The notes: generated from the sequence alone by a model not told the origin. A DNA stretch of 64,000 nt from Streptomyces sp. WP-1 (GCF_030450125.1 NZ_CP123923.1:930001-994000); one strand, 5' to 3'; positions 51,395 to 60,827 are shown, counted from the stretch's first letter. Made by a program: numbers and translations.

Positions 51395-52205
51395 GGAATG
51401 CGCGGGCTCCGCGCACCTGGGTACGCAGGGCGCTTCTGGTACGACGGCTGTCCAGGCGGACGTCCAGGGCTCCGGGGACGCCCGAGTCCGCCCGGCGGCC
51501 GGCGGGCACGGTGGCGGGGTCCAGTCCGTCCCGGCGGGCGATCAGCAGCCCGAGTTCGTATCGGCTGAGGGCGTCGGGCCCGGCGACATGGCGGACGCCG
51601 GAGTGCTCCGAGAAGGCGAGTTCCAGCAACGCGCGGGCGAGGTCCGCGACATGGACGGGGCAGCGGACGTCATCGGTGAACAGCGCCCCGTCACGGCGGC
51701 CGGCGGCCAGCTCGCGCACGAGCCGCTCATGGGGCGAGCCGCCGTCGCCGATGATCAGCGAGGTGCGTACGACGACGGCCGCCGGGACCAGCACACGGAT
51801 CGCGGTCTCGGCGGCGGCCTTCGCGGCGCCGTAGGGCGTGACCGGATCCGGGAGCGCGGATTCGTCGTAGTGCACCCGGCCGCCGGAGAACACGGCGTCG
51901 CTCGACACATGGACCAGCCGCGCGTCCAGGCGTCGCGCGGCCACCGCGACCCGGACGGCGCCCTCGGCCGTCGTCGCCCAGTCGGCCGCCCGGGAGGCGG
52001 TGTTGATCACGGTGGTCGGCCGCAACCGGTCCATGGCGGAGGCGAGTTGTTCCGGGCGCCGGATGTCCAGCGGCAGCCGGTCGGCCCCCGCGAGAGAGCC
52101 CGGGCGGGTGCCGTACGTCGCGGTGACGGCGTGTCCGGCCGCCACCGCCCGCCGGACCAGTTCCCCGCCGAGGAAGCCGCTGCCGCCGATGATGAGGAGG
52201 GTCAT
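51339..52205 (-). CDS. dTDP-4-dehydrorhamnose reductase-like NAD(P) protein
   Basis: The 288-residue extended SDR has the cofactor loop GGSGFLGGELV, the SSDAVFSGG segment typical of RmlD-like proteins, and a TPYGAAKAAAE motif (YxxxK) for catalysis. RmlD reduces dTDP-4-keto-rhamnose; related proteins include MAT2B-like regulators. No other deoxysugar gene is nearby, so a sugar role is unsupported, and a general NAD(P)-dependent epimerase/reductase call is safer. It ends inside the convergent monooxygenase gene (51339-51394 shared). Confidence 0.78.
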   Translation of the reverse strand: MTLLIIGGSGFLGGELVRRAVAAGHAVTATYGTRPGSLAGADRLPLDIRRPEQLASAMDRLRPTTVINTASRAADWATTAEGAVRVAVAARRLDARLVHVSSDAVFSGGRVHYDESALPDPVTPYGAAKAAAETAIRVLVPAAVVVRTSLIIGDGGSPHERLVRELAAGRRDGALFTDDVRCPVHVADLARALLELAFSEHSGVRHVAGPDALSRYELGLLIARRDGLDPATVPAGRRADSGVPGALDVRLDSRRTRSALRTQVRGARAFLTATPGSDPELLEPPREL

Positions 52206-52279
52206 GGTGCGCCAGGGTATGCCTTGCCCGAAGTCCGCGAGCGAGACCGAGAGCGACGCCGAGAGGGAGGCCGAGGCGG

Positions 52280-52747
52280 ATGACCACCAGGCCGCACGGG
52301 GAGCACGACGAACACGACGAGCACGACGAACCGGGTCCGCAGGAGGAGCCGGTGATCCGGCTGCACCGCTGGGACGCCGACTGGCCGGACGACGACCCGC
52401 ACGCCAACTTCAAGTCGGACGTCGTCCGTTACGGCCGGCTCGATCCGCTCGCCACCCTGCGGGGCATGGCCGAGAACCTGGACATCCCCCGGTCGGCGCC
52501 CTCGCCCGCCATGTGCCGGCGCGCTGGGCGACCGGCGGCAGTGGGGGCTGCTGGAGGTGGGGCCGGTGATGGTGCACCGGCTGTGGGAGCCGGTCGCCGA
52601 GGCGGAGCGGCGGACAGCGACAGCGAGCGGCTGCGGGCGTACCACCGGCTGCGGCGGATGATCGCCTGGCTCAGACCGCCACTGGACGAACCGCGCGTCT
52701 ATCCGGCCCGGTTCGAGGACGGTCCGGACGACACGACGCCCCGGTGA
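52280..52747 (+). pseudogene. Small conserved actinobacterial protein (DUF6027-like), frame-disrupted
   Basis: An open frame of 155 codons runs through, but only its two ends look like real protein: residues 25-72 (IRLHRWDADWPDDDPHANFK, then the LATLRGMAENLDIP region) and from about 110 ([20 protein letters not shown]). The middle is Ala/Gly-rich nonsense in this frame. The missing middle is visible in the two other frames: ALARHVPARWATGGSGG in one, and WGLLEVGPVMVHRLWEPVAE (52542 on) in the next. Three -1 shifts within about 110 bp therefore break and then restore the frame. This is either a decaying gene or a cluster of base-call errors. I recall the family as DUF6027-like with moderate certainty. 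A 9-bp repeat encodes HDEHDEHDE at the N-terminus. Confidence 0.6.
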
Positions 52748-52826
52748 ACTGCTAGAACCATGGTGGCGGCCCCCGGTTCCGACGGGCCGCGCGCCCGTAG
52801 TACCCCCGCTCGATCAGGAGTTCCCC

Positions 52827-53312
52827 GTGCCCGCACCGGACGTCGACACCCTCACCAGCCGCGAACGCTCCGCCAAGCCGCCCGTCCCCCACGCCGCGCT
52901 CGGCGTCGGCGCGATCGTCCTGGGCGAGCAGGGCATCCTCCTCGGCCGGCACCGGCGCGGCACCCTCGAACTCCCGGGCGGCACCGTGGAGCCCGGGGAG
53001 TCCCTGGAGGAGACCGCCGTACGCGAACTCGCCGAGGAGACCGGGCTGATCGTACGCACCGGGGACGTCAGGCTCCTGGGCACGCTGGTCGACCATGTCG
53101 AGGACGTCGTACGCGTCACCGTCGGCGCCCTCGTCACCGCGTGGCGGGGCGAACCGGCCACCCAGCCGGACGAGCGGGTCGGCGACTGGGCCTGGTACCC
53201 CCTGGACGGGCTGCCCGACGGCCTGTTCGTGTGCAGCGCGCAGATCCTCACCGCGTGGCGCCCCGAACTCCCCATCACGCACACCCCGGCGCACTTCACC
53301 CCGTACGCCTAG
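52827..53312 (+). CDS. Nudix hydrolase
   Basis: The 161-residue protein carries a complete Nudix box: [20 protein letters not shown] followed by ETGL, matching GX5EX7REUXEEXGU with all catalytic glutamates. Such enzymes hydrolyse nucleoside diphosphate derivatives linked to another group, for example oxidised nucleotides; the substrate is unknown. The GTG start has CAGGAG 6 nt upstream. It is a monocistronic gene, convergent with htpG. Confidence 0.88.
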   Translation: MPAPDVDTLTSRERSAKPPVPHAALGVGAIVLGEQGILLGRHRRGTLELPGGTVEPGESLEETAVRELAEETGLIVRTGDVRLLGTLVDHVEDVVRVTVGALVTAWRGEPATQPDERVGDWAWYPLDGLPDGLFVCSAQILTAWRPELPITHTPAHFTPYA

Positions 53313-53392
53313 GGGCCTCGCAAGGCGAGGAGGCGAGGGCGAGCGCCGAGCATGGACAGGCGCGGCGGTCGCCCTCTCTCCCCCGTACGTCC

Positions 53393-55294
53393 CTACAGCG
53401 CCTTCTCCATCCGCTCCGCCATCAGCTTCACGAAGCGGGCGGGCTCCTTCGGCTGGCCGCCCTCCGCCAGGACCGCGAGGCCGTACAACAGCTCGGCGGT
53501 CTCGGCGAGTTCGGTGCCGTCGCCGTGCTCGCCGTACGCCTCGTTGAGGCCCTTGACCAGGGCGTGGCCGGGGTTGAGTTCGAGGATGCGCTTGGCCCGG
53601 GGGACCTCCTGGCCCATGGCGCGGTACATGTTCTCCAGGGCCGGGGTGAGCTCGTGCGCGTCGGAGACGACGCAGGCCGGGGAGACGGTGAGCCGGGAGG
53701 ACAGCCGCACCTCCTTGATGTCGTCCTCCAGCCGCTTGCCCATCCACTCCAGCAGACCGGCGTACGCCTCGTTCCGCTTCTCCCGCTCGTCGTCGGCGCC
53801 CTCGTCCTCGCTCTTCGCGTCGAGGTCGAACTCGCCCTTGGCGACGGAGCGCAGCTTCTTGCCCTCGTACTCGCCGACCGCGTCCACCCACACCTCGTCC
53901 ACGGCGTCGGTGAGCAGCAGCACCTCGATGCCCCGGTCGCGGAACGCCTCCATGTGCGGGGAGTTCTCGATGGCCTGGCGGGACTCGCCGGTCAGGTAGT
54001 AGATGTCGTCCTGGCCGTCCTTCATCCGCTCCACGTACTGCTTCAGCGTGGTCGGCTCGCTCTCGTGGCGCGTGCTCGCGAACGAGGACACGGCGAGGAG
54101 GGCCTCGCGGTTCTCCGCGTCGGTGACCAGGCCCTCCTTGAGGACGGTGCCGAACTCCCGCCAGAACGTGGCGTAGCGGTCCGACTCCTCGCCCATCAGG
54201 TCCTTGACGGTGGAGAGGACCTTCTTGGTCAGCCGGCGCCGCATCATCTCGATGTGGCGGTCCTGCTGGAGGATCTCGCGGGAGACGTTGAGCGTGAGGT
54301 CGGCCGCGTCGACGACGCCCTTGACGAAGCGGAGGTACGGCGGGAGCAGCGCCTCGCAGTCGTCCATGATGAACACGCGCTTGACGTAGAGCTGTACGCC
54401 CCGCCGGAAGTCCCGGGTGAACAGGTCGTGGGGAGCGTGCGCGGGCAGGAAGAGCAGCGCCTGGTACTCGAAGGTGCCCTCCGCCTGGAGCCGGATGGTC
54501 TCCAGCGGGTCGCGCCAGTCGTGGCCGATGTGCTTGTACAGCTCGTGGTACTCGTCCTCGGACACCTGGTCGCGGGGCCGCGCCCACAGCGCCTTCATGG
54601 AGTTGAGGGTCTCGGGCGCCGGCTCCTCGCCGTCGGCCGGGGCCTCGGTCACCATCCTGATCGGCCAGGTGATGAAGTCCGAGTACCGCTTGACGATCTC
54701 CCTGATCTTCCAGGGGGAGGCGTAGTCGTGGAGCTGGTTCTCCGGGTCGGCCGGCTTGAGGTGCAGGGTGACCGAGGTGCCCTGCGGCGCGTCCTCGACG
54801 GTGGTCAGGGTGTACGTCCCCTCGCCGCGCGAGGTCCAGCGGGTGCCCTGGCTCTCACCGGCCCGCCGGGTCACCAGGGTCACCTCGTCGGCCACCATGA
54901 AGCCGGAGTAGAAGCCCACGCCGAACTGGCCGATGAGCCCCTCCTCACCGGCCGCGTCCTTGGACTCGCGCAGCTCGCGCAGGAACTCGGCGGTGCCGGA
55001 GTTGGCGATGGTGCCGATGAGCTGGCCGACCTCGTCGTACGACATACCGATGCCGTTGTCCCGCACGGTGAGCGTGCGGGCGTCGCTGTCGATGTCCAAC
55101 TCGATGTGCAGGTCGGACACCTCGACGTCGAGCGCGTCGTCCCGCAGCTTCTCCAGGCGCAGCTTGTCCAGCGCGTCGGAGGCGTTGGAGACGAGCTCGC
55201 GCAGAAAGACGTCCTTGTTCGAGTACACGGAGTGGATCATCAGCTGGAGCAGCTGACGGGCCTCCACCTGAAACTCAAACGTCTGCGTCGACAT
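53393..55294 (-). CDS. htpG: Hsp90-family molecular chaperone HtpG
   Basis: The 633-residue protein is a full-length bacterial Hsp90. The N-terminal ATPase domain shows [23 protein letters not shown], and the [13 protein letters not shown] lid/glycine-rich motif. The middle domain has the catalytic-loop region ([20 protein letters not shown]) and the C-terminal dimerisation domain follows. It folds or protects client proteins in the cytosol under stress. There is no C-terminal MEEVD, as expected for bacteria. GAGGT lies about 11 nt before the ATG. Confidence 0.96.
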
Positions 55295-55375
55295 GTTCGC
55301 GGATACCTCACAGGTCCTGTCGTCCGAACTGGGCGTCAGCCACTGTAAAACACCATGTCGGAGCGGGGGGCCACA

Positions 55376-55750
55376 TCAGGCCCAGAGGGACTGGGCGAGG
55401 GCGGCGCCCATGAAGGCGGCACCGAGTCCGGCGACGATGCTCGCGACGACGTTGGCGGCGGCGAAGAAGCGCGCCCCGTCCTCGGCGAGCCGCAGCGTCT
55501 CGTAGGAGAAGGTGGAGTACGTGGTCAGCGCCCCGCACAGCCCGGTGCCGATCAGCAGCTGGAAGTCCGAGGACACCCCGCCCGCGACGACCGCCCCGGT
55601 GATCAGGCCGAGGACCAGGCTGCCGACGACATTGACGGTGAAGGTGCCCCAGGGGAAGACGGTGTCGTGTCTGGACTGCACGGTACGGTCGGTCAGGTAG
55701 CGCAGGGGTGCGCCGACGACGGCTCCGGCGATGACCAGCAGCCAGTTCAC
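55376..55750 (-). CDS. crcB: Fluoride exporter CrcB/Fluc, subunit 1
   Basis: The 124-residue, four-helix protein has the Fluc signature: [20 protein letters not shown] (with the channel Asn), and [15 protein letters not shown]. Fluc channels are dual-topology dimers that export F-. Its GTG overlaps the DUF190 gene stop as GTGA, making it the last of a three-gene coupled operon. The presence of a second, longer crcB suggests a heterodimer with opposite orientations. Confidence 0.93.
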   Translation of the reverse strand: MNWLLVIAGAVVGAPLRYLTDRTVQSRHDTVFPWGTFTVNVVGSLVLGLITGAVVAGGVSSDFQLLIGTGLCGALTTYSTFSYETLRLAEDGARFFAAANVVASIVAGLGAAFMGAALAQSLWA

Positions 55751-56097
55751 GAACTCTCCTTCTCGTCATGCCCGCCCGGGCACACGATCTCGCAGGGGTC
55801 GACGGTCACGAGGCCCTCGGTGACCAGCTCGTCGAGCTGGGGCAGGAAGGCCCGGACGCGTTGCTCGGTGTCGACGATGACCACGGCCACCGGCAGGTCC
55901 TCGCTGAGGGACAGCAGCCGGCTGGTGTGGATCAGGGAGGTCGCCCCGAATCCCTCCACGCCCCGGAACACGCTGGCGCCGGCCAGCCCGGCCCGGTGCG
56001 CGCGGTGCACGATCTCGGCGAAGAGGGGTTTGTGGTGCCACATGTCGTCCTCGCCGATGAGGACCGTGAGCCGGGCGCCGGGAACGGTCGTTGTCAT
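55747..56097 (-). CDS. DUF190 domain protein
   Basis: The 116-residue protein has the DUF190 pattern: [20 protein letters not shown] near the start, [15 protein letters not shown] in the middle and [14 protein letters not shown]. It is a small PII-like fold protein often encoded with CrcB. Its function is unproven; a regulatory or structural partner of the fluoride channel is inferred from the gene order. Both ends overlap the neighbouring crcB genes (ATGA and GTGA). A C-terminal [11 protein letters not shown] segment adds two Cys and a His. Confidence 0.88.
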   Translation of the reverse strand: MTTTVPGARLTVLIGEDDMWHHKPLFAEIVHRAHRAGLAGASVFRGVEGFGATSLIHTSRLLSLSEDLPVAVVIVDTEQRVRAFLPQLDELVTEGLVTVDPCEIVCPGGHDEKESS

Positions 56098-56582
56098 GAT
56101 GCTCTCCACTCGATGACGCGCCGGGTGAGGTGCGCGGTGGTCCAGACGGCCGCGAGGGCGCCGAGGGCGGTCGCGACGAGGTCGAGCAGGCCGGTGGCGG
56201 CCCGGCCCGTGTCGGTCAGGCGCTCGATGTCCACGGTGTAGGTGGAGAAGGTGGTGAACCCGCCGAGCACGCCGGTGCCGAAGAAGGGTCTGACCAGGCG
56301 GTGCCCGGCGCCGATGTCGGTGATGACGACCATGAAGGCGCCGATGACGGCGCAGCCGCCGACGTTCACCCAGAACGTGGTCCACGGGAAGGCGCCGGTC
56401 GCGGTCGGCCACAGCAGCGCGGTGGCGTAGCGGGCGCAGGCTCCGAGGGCGCCGCCGACGGCGATGGCGGCGAGGACCGGGCCCTGGGTGCGCCAGGGCA
56501 GGCCCCGGCGGGCCGGGGCGCGCCGCTCGATGCCGCGTTCACCGCGTTCGGTGGATGCGTTCAGGGCGGTCCGCTCTGCCAC
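56094..56582 (-). CDS. crcB: Fluoride exporter CrcB/Fluc, subunit 2
   Basis: The 162-residue homologue has [27 protein letters not shown] and [15 protein letters not shown], the conserved Fluc blocks, in four membrane helices. It carries an N-terminal hydrophilic tail of about 35 residues that is missing in subunit 1. I chose the GTG at 56582 because GGAGG lies 5 nt upstream. It opens the crcB-DUF190-crcB operon. I looked for a fluoride riboswitch upstream and found no convincing match. Confidence 0.92.
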   Translation of the reverse strand: MAERTALNASTERGERGIERRAPARRGLPWRTQGPVLAAIAVGGALGACARYATALLWPTATGAFPWTTFWVNVGGCAVIGAFMVVITDIGAGHRLVRPFFGTGVLGGFTTFSTYTVDIERLTDTGRAATGLLDLVATALGALAAVWTTAHLTRRVIEWRAS

Positions 56583-56899
56583 ATGGGCCTCCTCGCACAG
56601 GGCACCGGGCATGCCGGGGCGCGCTTCGTCATAAGGAGGGACCATTGGCGGCGACATTGCCGCGGTTGGGTACGGCGGGACCCACCACCGTGCGGGGACC
56701 GAGGTCGCGCCGCCCGACCAGGATAGCGCGAAGCGGGTACCGCCTGATGACGGGCCCGGCATCCGAGACGGCCGCCCGTGGCGGCGAGCCGCCCCGGGTT
56801 CCGCCGACGGCGACGGCGTCCTGGGGCTCGCCCCGCCCTCGGCGCGCCTCCGCACCCGGACGGCCGCCTGGAGAAGAACGACGCCCCGGACCACGGTGA
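56583..56899. other. Intergenic region upstream of crcB, no gene seen
   Basis: This 317-nt region separates the crcB operon from the truncated oxidoreductase remnant. It should hold the crcB promoter. Open frames here have poor codon structure. No complete fluoride riboswitch or missing 5' part of the oxidoreductase could be recognised. Confidence 0.5.
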
Positions 56900-57661
56900 T
56901 TGCCGGAGGCCGGTGCGCTGCTCATCATGTTCGGCGACCCCTGGATGCCGCTGACGGCGGCGGCCCTGGCGACCTCCCGTATCCGCCGGGGCACGCTGCT
57001 GACGCCGGTGCCCCGGCACCGTCCGCAGCAACTGGCCCGGCAGGTCCCCACGTCGGACCAGGTGAGCGGCGGCCGGGTGATCTCCGGGGCGGGTCTGGGC
57101 GGGCCGGTCGGGGACGAGTGCGGGAGCTTCGGCGACACCGCCGCGCCGCGCGAGCCGGCCGGGCGGCTGGACGAGGGCCTGGAGCTGCTGACCCGCTTCT
57201 GGTCCGGCGAGCCGGTGGACCATCAGGGCCCCCACCACACGGCCCGGGACGTGACCCTGCTGCCCGCCACCGTCCAGCGGCCCCACCCGCCCGTCTGGAT
57301 CGGCGGGTTCTGGCCGCGCCGCGCGCCCATGCGCCGCGCGCCCATGCGCCGGGCGGCGCGCCGGGACGGCTCCGCGCCTCTGTTCGAGACCGCCCGCCAT
57401 GGGCAGGCCCCCGGTCCGGCCGAGGTGTGCGAGCTGGTCGCCTACGTGCGTGAGCACCGTACGGCCGAGGGCGGTCACCCCTTCGAGATCGTCCTCGGCG
57501 GCCCCACCCCGGCCGACCCCGCCGGGGCCCGGGACGTACTCGGACCGCTGCGGGACGCGGGCGCCACCTGGTGGGACGAGCGGCAGCTCCCCGAGGGCCC
57601 CGATCCGGACCGGCTGGAGCCGGTGCCGCGGCGGGTGGAGGCGGGACCGCCGACGCTCTGA
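56900..57661 (+). pseudogene. LLM-class flavin-dependent oxidoreductase, 5'-truncated
   Basis: The reading frame encodes about 250 residues of a luciferase-like (F420 or FMN-dependent) monooxygenase. It begins abruptly with GDPWMPLTAAALATSRIRRG, which is normally around residue 50-60 of the family. It continues through GTLLTPVPRHRPQQLARQV, SGGRVISGAGLG and PPVWIGGFWP to a normal-looking C-terminus (TWWDER). The first two strands and helices are missing and I could not find them in any frame upstream. No ribosome site precedes the open frame. A 15-bp direct repeat makes RRAPMRRAPMRR in the middle. I read it as a decayed gene; a short functional form is unlikely. Confidence 0.6.
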
Positions 57662-57715
57662 CACCCTCGACGACATCGACATATGCACATAATCCCCGGC
57701 GAAGCGAATAGCCGA

Positions 57716-57733
57716 ATTGCGAAAGTTTGCAAT
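57716..57733. promoter_or_regulatory. Operator-like dyad upstream of arsR gene
   Basis: ATTGCGAAAGTTTGCAAT is an 18-bp near-palindrome with 7 of 9 positions matching. It lies in an AT-rich island about 50 nt before the ArsR start. Imperfect dyads of this size are typical ArsR-family operators. It probably mediates autoregulation of arsR-sulP. Confidence 0.55.
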
Positions 57734-57783
57734 TGGTTAGATGCTATGTTCGTTGTATTCGCCGCGAGGGAAGTCGAGGAGTC

Positions 57784-58125
57784 GTGTCGGTTCCGCTGTA
57801 CCAGGCGAAGGCCGAGTTCTTCCGGATGCTCGGCCACCCCGTACGGATACGGGTGCTGGAGCTGCTCCAGGACGGGCCGCGCCCGGTCCGCGAGCTGCTC
57901 GCCGCCATAGAGGTGGAGCCCTCCAGCCTCTCCCAGCAGCTGGCGGTGCTGCGCCGCTCGGGGATCGTCACCTCCACCCGCGAGGGCTCGACGGTCGTCT
58001 ACCAGCTGTCCGGCGGTGATGTGGCCGACCTGATGCGGGCCGCCCGCCGGATCCTCTCCGAGATGCTCACCGGGCAGCACGAACTGCTCACCGAACTGCG
58101 GGAAGCCGAGGTCGCCGCCCGATGA
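57784..58125 (+). CDS. ArsR-family transcriptional regulator
   Basis: The 113-residue winged-helix protein begins YQAKAEFFRMLGHPVRIRVL and has the recognition helix SSLSQQLAVLRRSGIV and a wing TREGSTVVYQLS. No cysteine-rich metal site is visible, so it may sense something other than a metal. It is coupled to the SulP gene (ATGA overlap) and most likely controls it from the dyad at 57716-57733. The GTG at 57784 has GGAG very close (2 nt), which is short spacing; a TTG at 57727 is possible but would add unconserved residues. Confidence 0.88.
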   Translation: MSVPLYQAKAEFFRMLGHPVRIRVLELLQDGPRPVRELLAAIEVEPSSLSQQLAVLRRSGIVTSTREGSTVVYQLSGGDVADLMRAARRILSEMLTGQHELLTELREAEVAAR

Positions 58126-59855
58126 GCACCGCCCTCACCCGGGGCGTGCGGGCCGTACGCGCCCGGATCACCGCCCTGCTGCCCGGGCGCGCCGACCTCG
58201 TCGCGGTACGACGTGATCCGCGCCGGGACCTGCTCGCGGGCCTCACCGTCGCGATCGTCGCGCTCCCCCTCGCCCTCGGCTTCGGCGTCTCCTCCGGGCT
58301 CGGCGCCGAGGCGGGCCTGGCCACCGCGGTGATCGCGGGCGCGGTCGCGGCCGTGTTCGGCGGCTCGAACCTCCAGGTGTCGGGGCCGACCGGCGCCATG
58401 ACCGTCGTCCTGGTGCCGATCGTGGGCCGGTACGGGCCCACCGGTGTGCTGACCGTCGGCCTGATGGCGGGTGTCCTGCTGATCGTGCTGGCCGCGCTGC
58501 GCGCCGGGAAGTACATGCGGTACGTGCCCGCGCCCGTGGTGGAGGGCTTCACCCTCGGCATCGCCTGTGTGATCGGGCTCCAGCAGGTGCCGAACGCGCT
58601 CGGTGTGCCCGTGCCCGAGGGCGACAAGGTGCTGGTGGTGACCTGGCGGGCGGTCGAGGAGTTCGCGAAGGCACCGAACTGGACCGCCGTGGGGCTCGCG
58701 CTCGCCGTGGCCGCGGTGATGCTGCTCGGCGCCCGCTGGCGGCCCACGGTCCCCTTCTCCATCCTCGCCGTGATCGCCGCGACCGTCGTCGCCCAGCTCG
58801 CCCACCTGGACGCGGCCAAGCCGATCGGCGACCTGCCGGCCGGGCTGCCCGCGCCCTCCCTCGCCTTCCTCCACCTCGGTGACCTGGGCTCCCTGGTGAC
58901 GCCCGCCGTGGCCGTGGCCGCGCTGGCCGCGCTGGAGTCCCTCCTGTCGGCGTCGGTCGCGGACGGCATGACCGTCGGGCAGAAGCACGACCCGGACCGC
59001 GAGCTGTTCGGTCAGGGCCTGGCCAACATCGCCGCCCCGCTGTTCGGCGGCGTACCGGCCACCGGCGCGATCGCGCGCACGGCGGTCAACGTACGGACCG
59101 GAGCCGGTTCCCGCACCGCCGCGTTCACCCACGCCGTGGTCCTCGCGGTGATCGTCTTCGCCGCCGCGCCGCTGGTCGCGAGGATCCCGCTGGCCGCCCT
59201 CGCGGGGGTCCTGCTGGCCACCGCGGTGCGCATGGTCGAGGTCGGCTCGCTGAGGGCCATGGCCAGGGCGACCCGGTCGGACGCGGTGACACTCGTCCTG
59301 ACCGCCGTCGGCACCCTCGCCCTGGACCTGGTCCACGCCGTGATCATCGGGCTCGCCGTGGCCGGTGCCCTGGCGCTGCGGGCCGTGGCCCGGCAGGCCC
59401 GCCTCGACCGGGTGCCGCTGGACCGGGGCGACCACAGCGCGGAGGAGCACGCGCTGCTCGCCGAGCACATCGTGGCGTACCGGCTCGACGGGCCGCTGTT
59501 CTTCGCGGGCGCGCACCGCTTCCTGCTGGAGCTGACCGAGGTCGCCGACGTCCGGGTGGTGATCCTGCGGATGTCGCGGGTGTCGACCATCGACGCCACC
59601 GGCGCCCTGGTGCTGAAGGACGCGGTGGAGAAGCTGCGCCGGCGCGGCATCGTCGTCCTGGCCTCCGGCATACGGCCCGGGCAGCTGCGCGTCCTCGACT
59701 CGGTCGGCGCGCTGGAGCTGCTGCGGCCCGACGGCCGGGACTACGCCACCACCCCCGAGGCGATCCGGGCGGCACGCGGGTGTCTGGAGGGCGTCGTGCC
59801 CGCGCTGCCCGCGCAGCGGACCGCCCCGGCGCCCCGTGCGGAAGCCGCCCGGTGA
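58122..59855 (+). CDS. SulP-family anion transporter with STAS domain
   Basis: The 577-residue membrane protein has the SLC26/SulP layout. An N-terminal segment leads into about 12-14 helices, with the conserved blocks LAGLTVAIVALPLALGFGVS, NLQVSGPTGAMTVVL and ATGAIARTAVNVRTGA. A C-terminal cytosolic STAS domain follows (about 445-560: RLDGPLFFAGAHRF, then VDTSRVSTIDATGALVLKD-like segment). SulP proteins move sulfate, bicarbonate or similar anions. The ArsR partner suggests induction by an ion or thiol signal. The gene is translationally coupled to arsR. Confidence 0.92.
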   Translation: MSTALTRGVRAVRARITALLPGRADLVAVRRDPRRDLLAGLTVAIVALPLALGFGVSSGLGAEAGLATAVIAGAVAAVFGGSNLQVSGPTGAMTVVLVPIVGRYGPTGVLTVGLMAGVLLIVLAALRAGKYMRYVPAPVVEGFTLGIACVIGLQQVPNALGVPVPEGDKVLVVTWRAVEEFAKAPNWTAVGLALAVAAVMLLGARWRPTVPFSILAVIAATVVAQLAHLDAAKPIGDLPAGLPAPSLAFLHLGDLGSLVTPAVAVAALAALESLLSASVADGMTVGQKHDPDRELFGQGLANIAAPLFGGVPATGAIARTAVNVRTGAGSRTAAFTHAVVLAVIVFAAAPLVARIPLAALAGVLLATAVRMVEVGSLRAMARATRSDAVTLVLTAVGTLALDLVHAVIIGLAVAGALALRAVARQARLDRVPLDRGDHSAEEHALLAEHIVAYRLDGPLFFAGAHRFLLELTEVADVRVVILRMSRVSTIDATGALVLKDAVEKLRRRGIVVLASGIRPGQLRVLDSVGALELLRPDGRDYATTPEAIRAARGCLEGVVPALPAQRTAPAPRAEAAR

Positions 59856-59904
59856 ACGGGACGGCCCGCGCGGCAGACCATTACCGAGGCCCGACGGAGC
59901 GATG

Positions 59905-60324
59905 ATGTCCCAGGCCCTTCAGGCCCTTCCCCACCGCCATGTGCTCACCCTGCCCGCCGTCCCCACGGCGGTGCGGGTCGCGCGGCAGACCGCCGAGGAG
60001 GCCCTCGTGGAATGGGGCATCGGGCTGCGCCACCGCGTCGTGGACCCGGCGCTGCTGATCCTCAGCGAGCTGGTCACCAACAGCGTCCGGCACGCGGCCC
60101 AGGTCTCCCCCGAGGTCACCGTCATCTACGCGGCGGCCCGCGACTGCTTCGCCTTCGCCGTGCACGACCGCCACCCCCACCAGCCGCAGCTGCTCACCGC
60201 GTTCACCCGGCCGGGGGGCCTGGCCACCGTGATGGAGCTGGTCCTCGGCCTGGGCGGCACCGCGGTGGTCCGCGCGGACGCCGACGGCGCGGGCAAGAGC
60301 ATCTGGATCACCCTGCCTCTCTAG
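59905..60324 (+). CDS. HATPase-domain anti-sigma/regulatory protein
   Basis: The 139-residue protein is a single GHKL ATPase domain. The N box reads ILSELVTNSVRHAA, and a short later region (GGLATVMELVLGLGG) corresponds to the G1/G2 area. This is the RsbW/SpoIIAB-like class abundant in Streptomyces, which binds sigma factors or STAS-domain antagonists. A STAS-like protein is encoded next, so the two may form a partner pair. Two adjacent ATGs exist (59902, 59905); GGAG spacing favours the second. Confidence 0.85.
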   Translation: MSQALQALPHRHVLTLPAVPTAVRVARQTAEEALVEWGIGLRHRVVDPALLILSELVTNSVRHAAQVSPEVTVIYAAARDCFAFAVHDRHPHQPQLLTAFTRPGGLATVMELVLGLGGTAVVRADADGAGKSIWITLPL

Positions 60325-60384
60325 AACCACCAGGTCTACAACCACCAGGTCCGGAACCACCGGGTCTGGAACCACCGGGCCCGC
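60325..60384. repeat. 15-bp tandem repeat, four copies
   Basis: Four 15-nt units (60325, 60340, 60355, 60370) all begin AACCACC and continue AGGTC or GGGTC/GGGCC. They start directly after the TAG stop of the HATPase gene and lie in the spacer before the STAS-like gene. No coding role was seen. Confidence 0.8.
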
Positions 60385-60428
60385 TCCCCCACACCCCGCC
60401 TCCCCCACACCAAGGAAGCCACCCCCGC

Positions 60429-60827
60429 ATGACCATCGACTGGCGCTACACCATCGAGCAGGACCTCGGCGTCCTCTCCGTCGCCGGCTGCCTCGGCCCG
60501 GACGCCGTGCGCCGCTTCAACGGCGCCATCGGCTGGGCCGTGGCGCGCGGCACCGGGCCGGTCGTGCTCGACCTGACCGCGCTGCGCAACTGGTCCACGG
60601 AGGGCCAGGTGGCCATCACCGAGGCCGCCCGGCTGCTCGCCGCCCGCGGCCGGGGCGTGGAGCTGGCCGCGATACCCGCCGACGGCTCGCTCGTCCCGGC
60701 GGGCGAGGGGCCCGACATCCCGGTCCACTGCGATCTGGCCGCGGCGCTCGCCGCGCACGGCCGGGGCCCGGGGACGCAGGGCGACGACCGCCAGGAGTGG
60801 CGGACGGACGGCTGGCCCGCCTCCTGA
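60429..60827 (+). CDS. STAS-like anti-sigma antagonist protein
   Basis: The 132-residue protein resembles a STAS fold: an N-terminal strand pair (YTIEQDLGVLSVAGCLG), a helix starting VRRFNGAIG, a central strand (GPVVLDLTALRNWSTEGQVA) and a following helix with alternating hydrophobics. The usual phosphorylatable Ser/Thr region reads NWSTEGQ, with S/T residues at the right place. It could counter the HATPase protein encoded upstream, releasing a sigma factor or other target. The ATG has AAGGA about 12 nt upstream, a weak site. Confidence 0.7.
   Translation: MTIDWRYTIEQDLGVLSVAGCLGPDAVRRFNGAIGWAVARGTGPVVLDLTALRNWSTEGQVAITEAARLLAARGRGVELAAIPADGSLVPAGEGPDIPVHCDLAAALAAHGRGPGTQGDDRQEWRTDGWPAS

Noticed and set aside
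56583..56760. Possible fluoride riboswitch upstream of the crcB operon
   Set aside because: Fragments such as GGCAATGTCG and TTATGAC resemble parts of the motif, but the required stems and pseudoknot pairing do not form as a whole.
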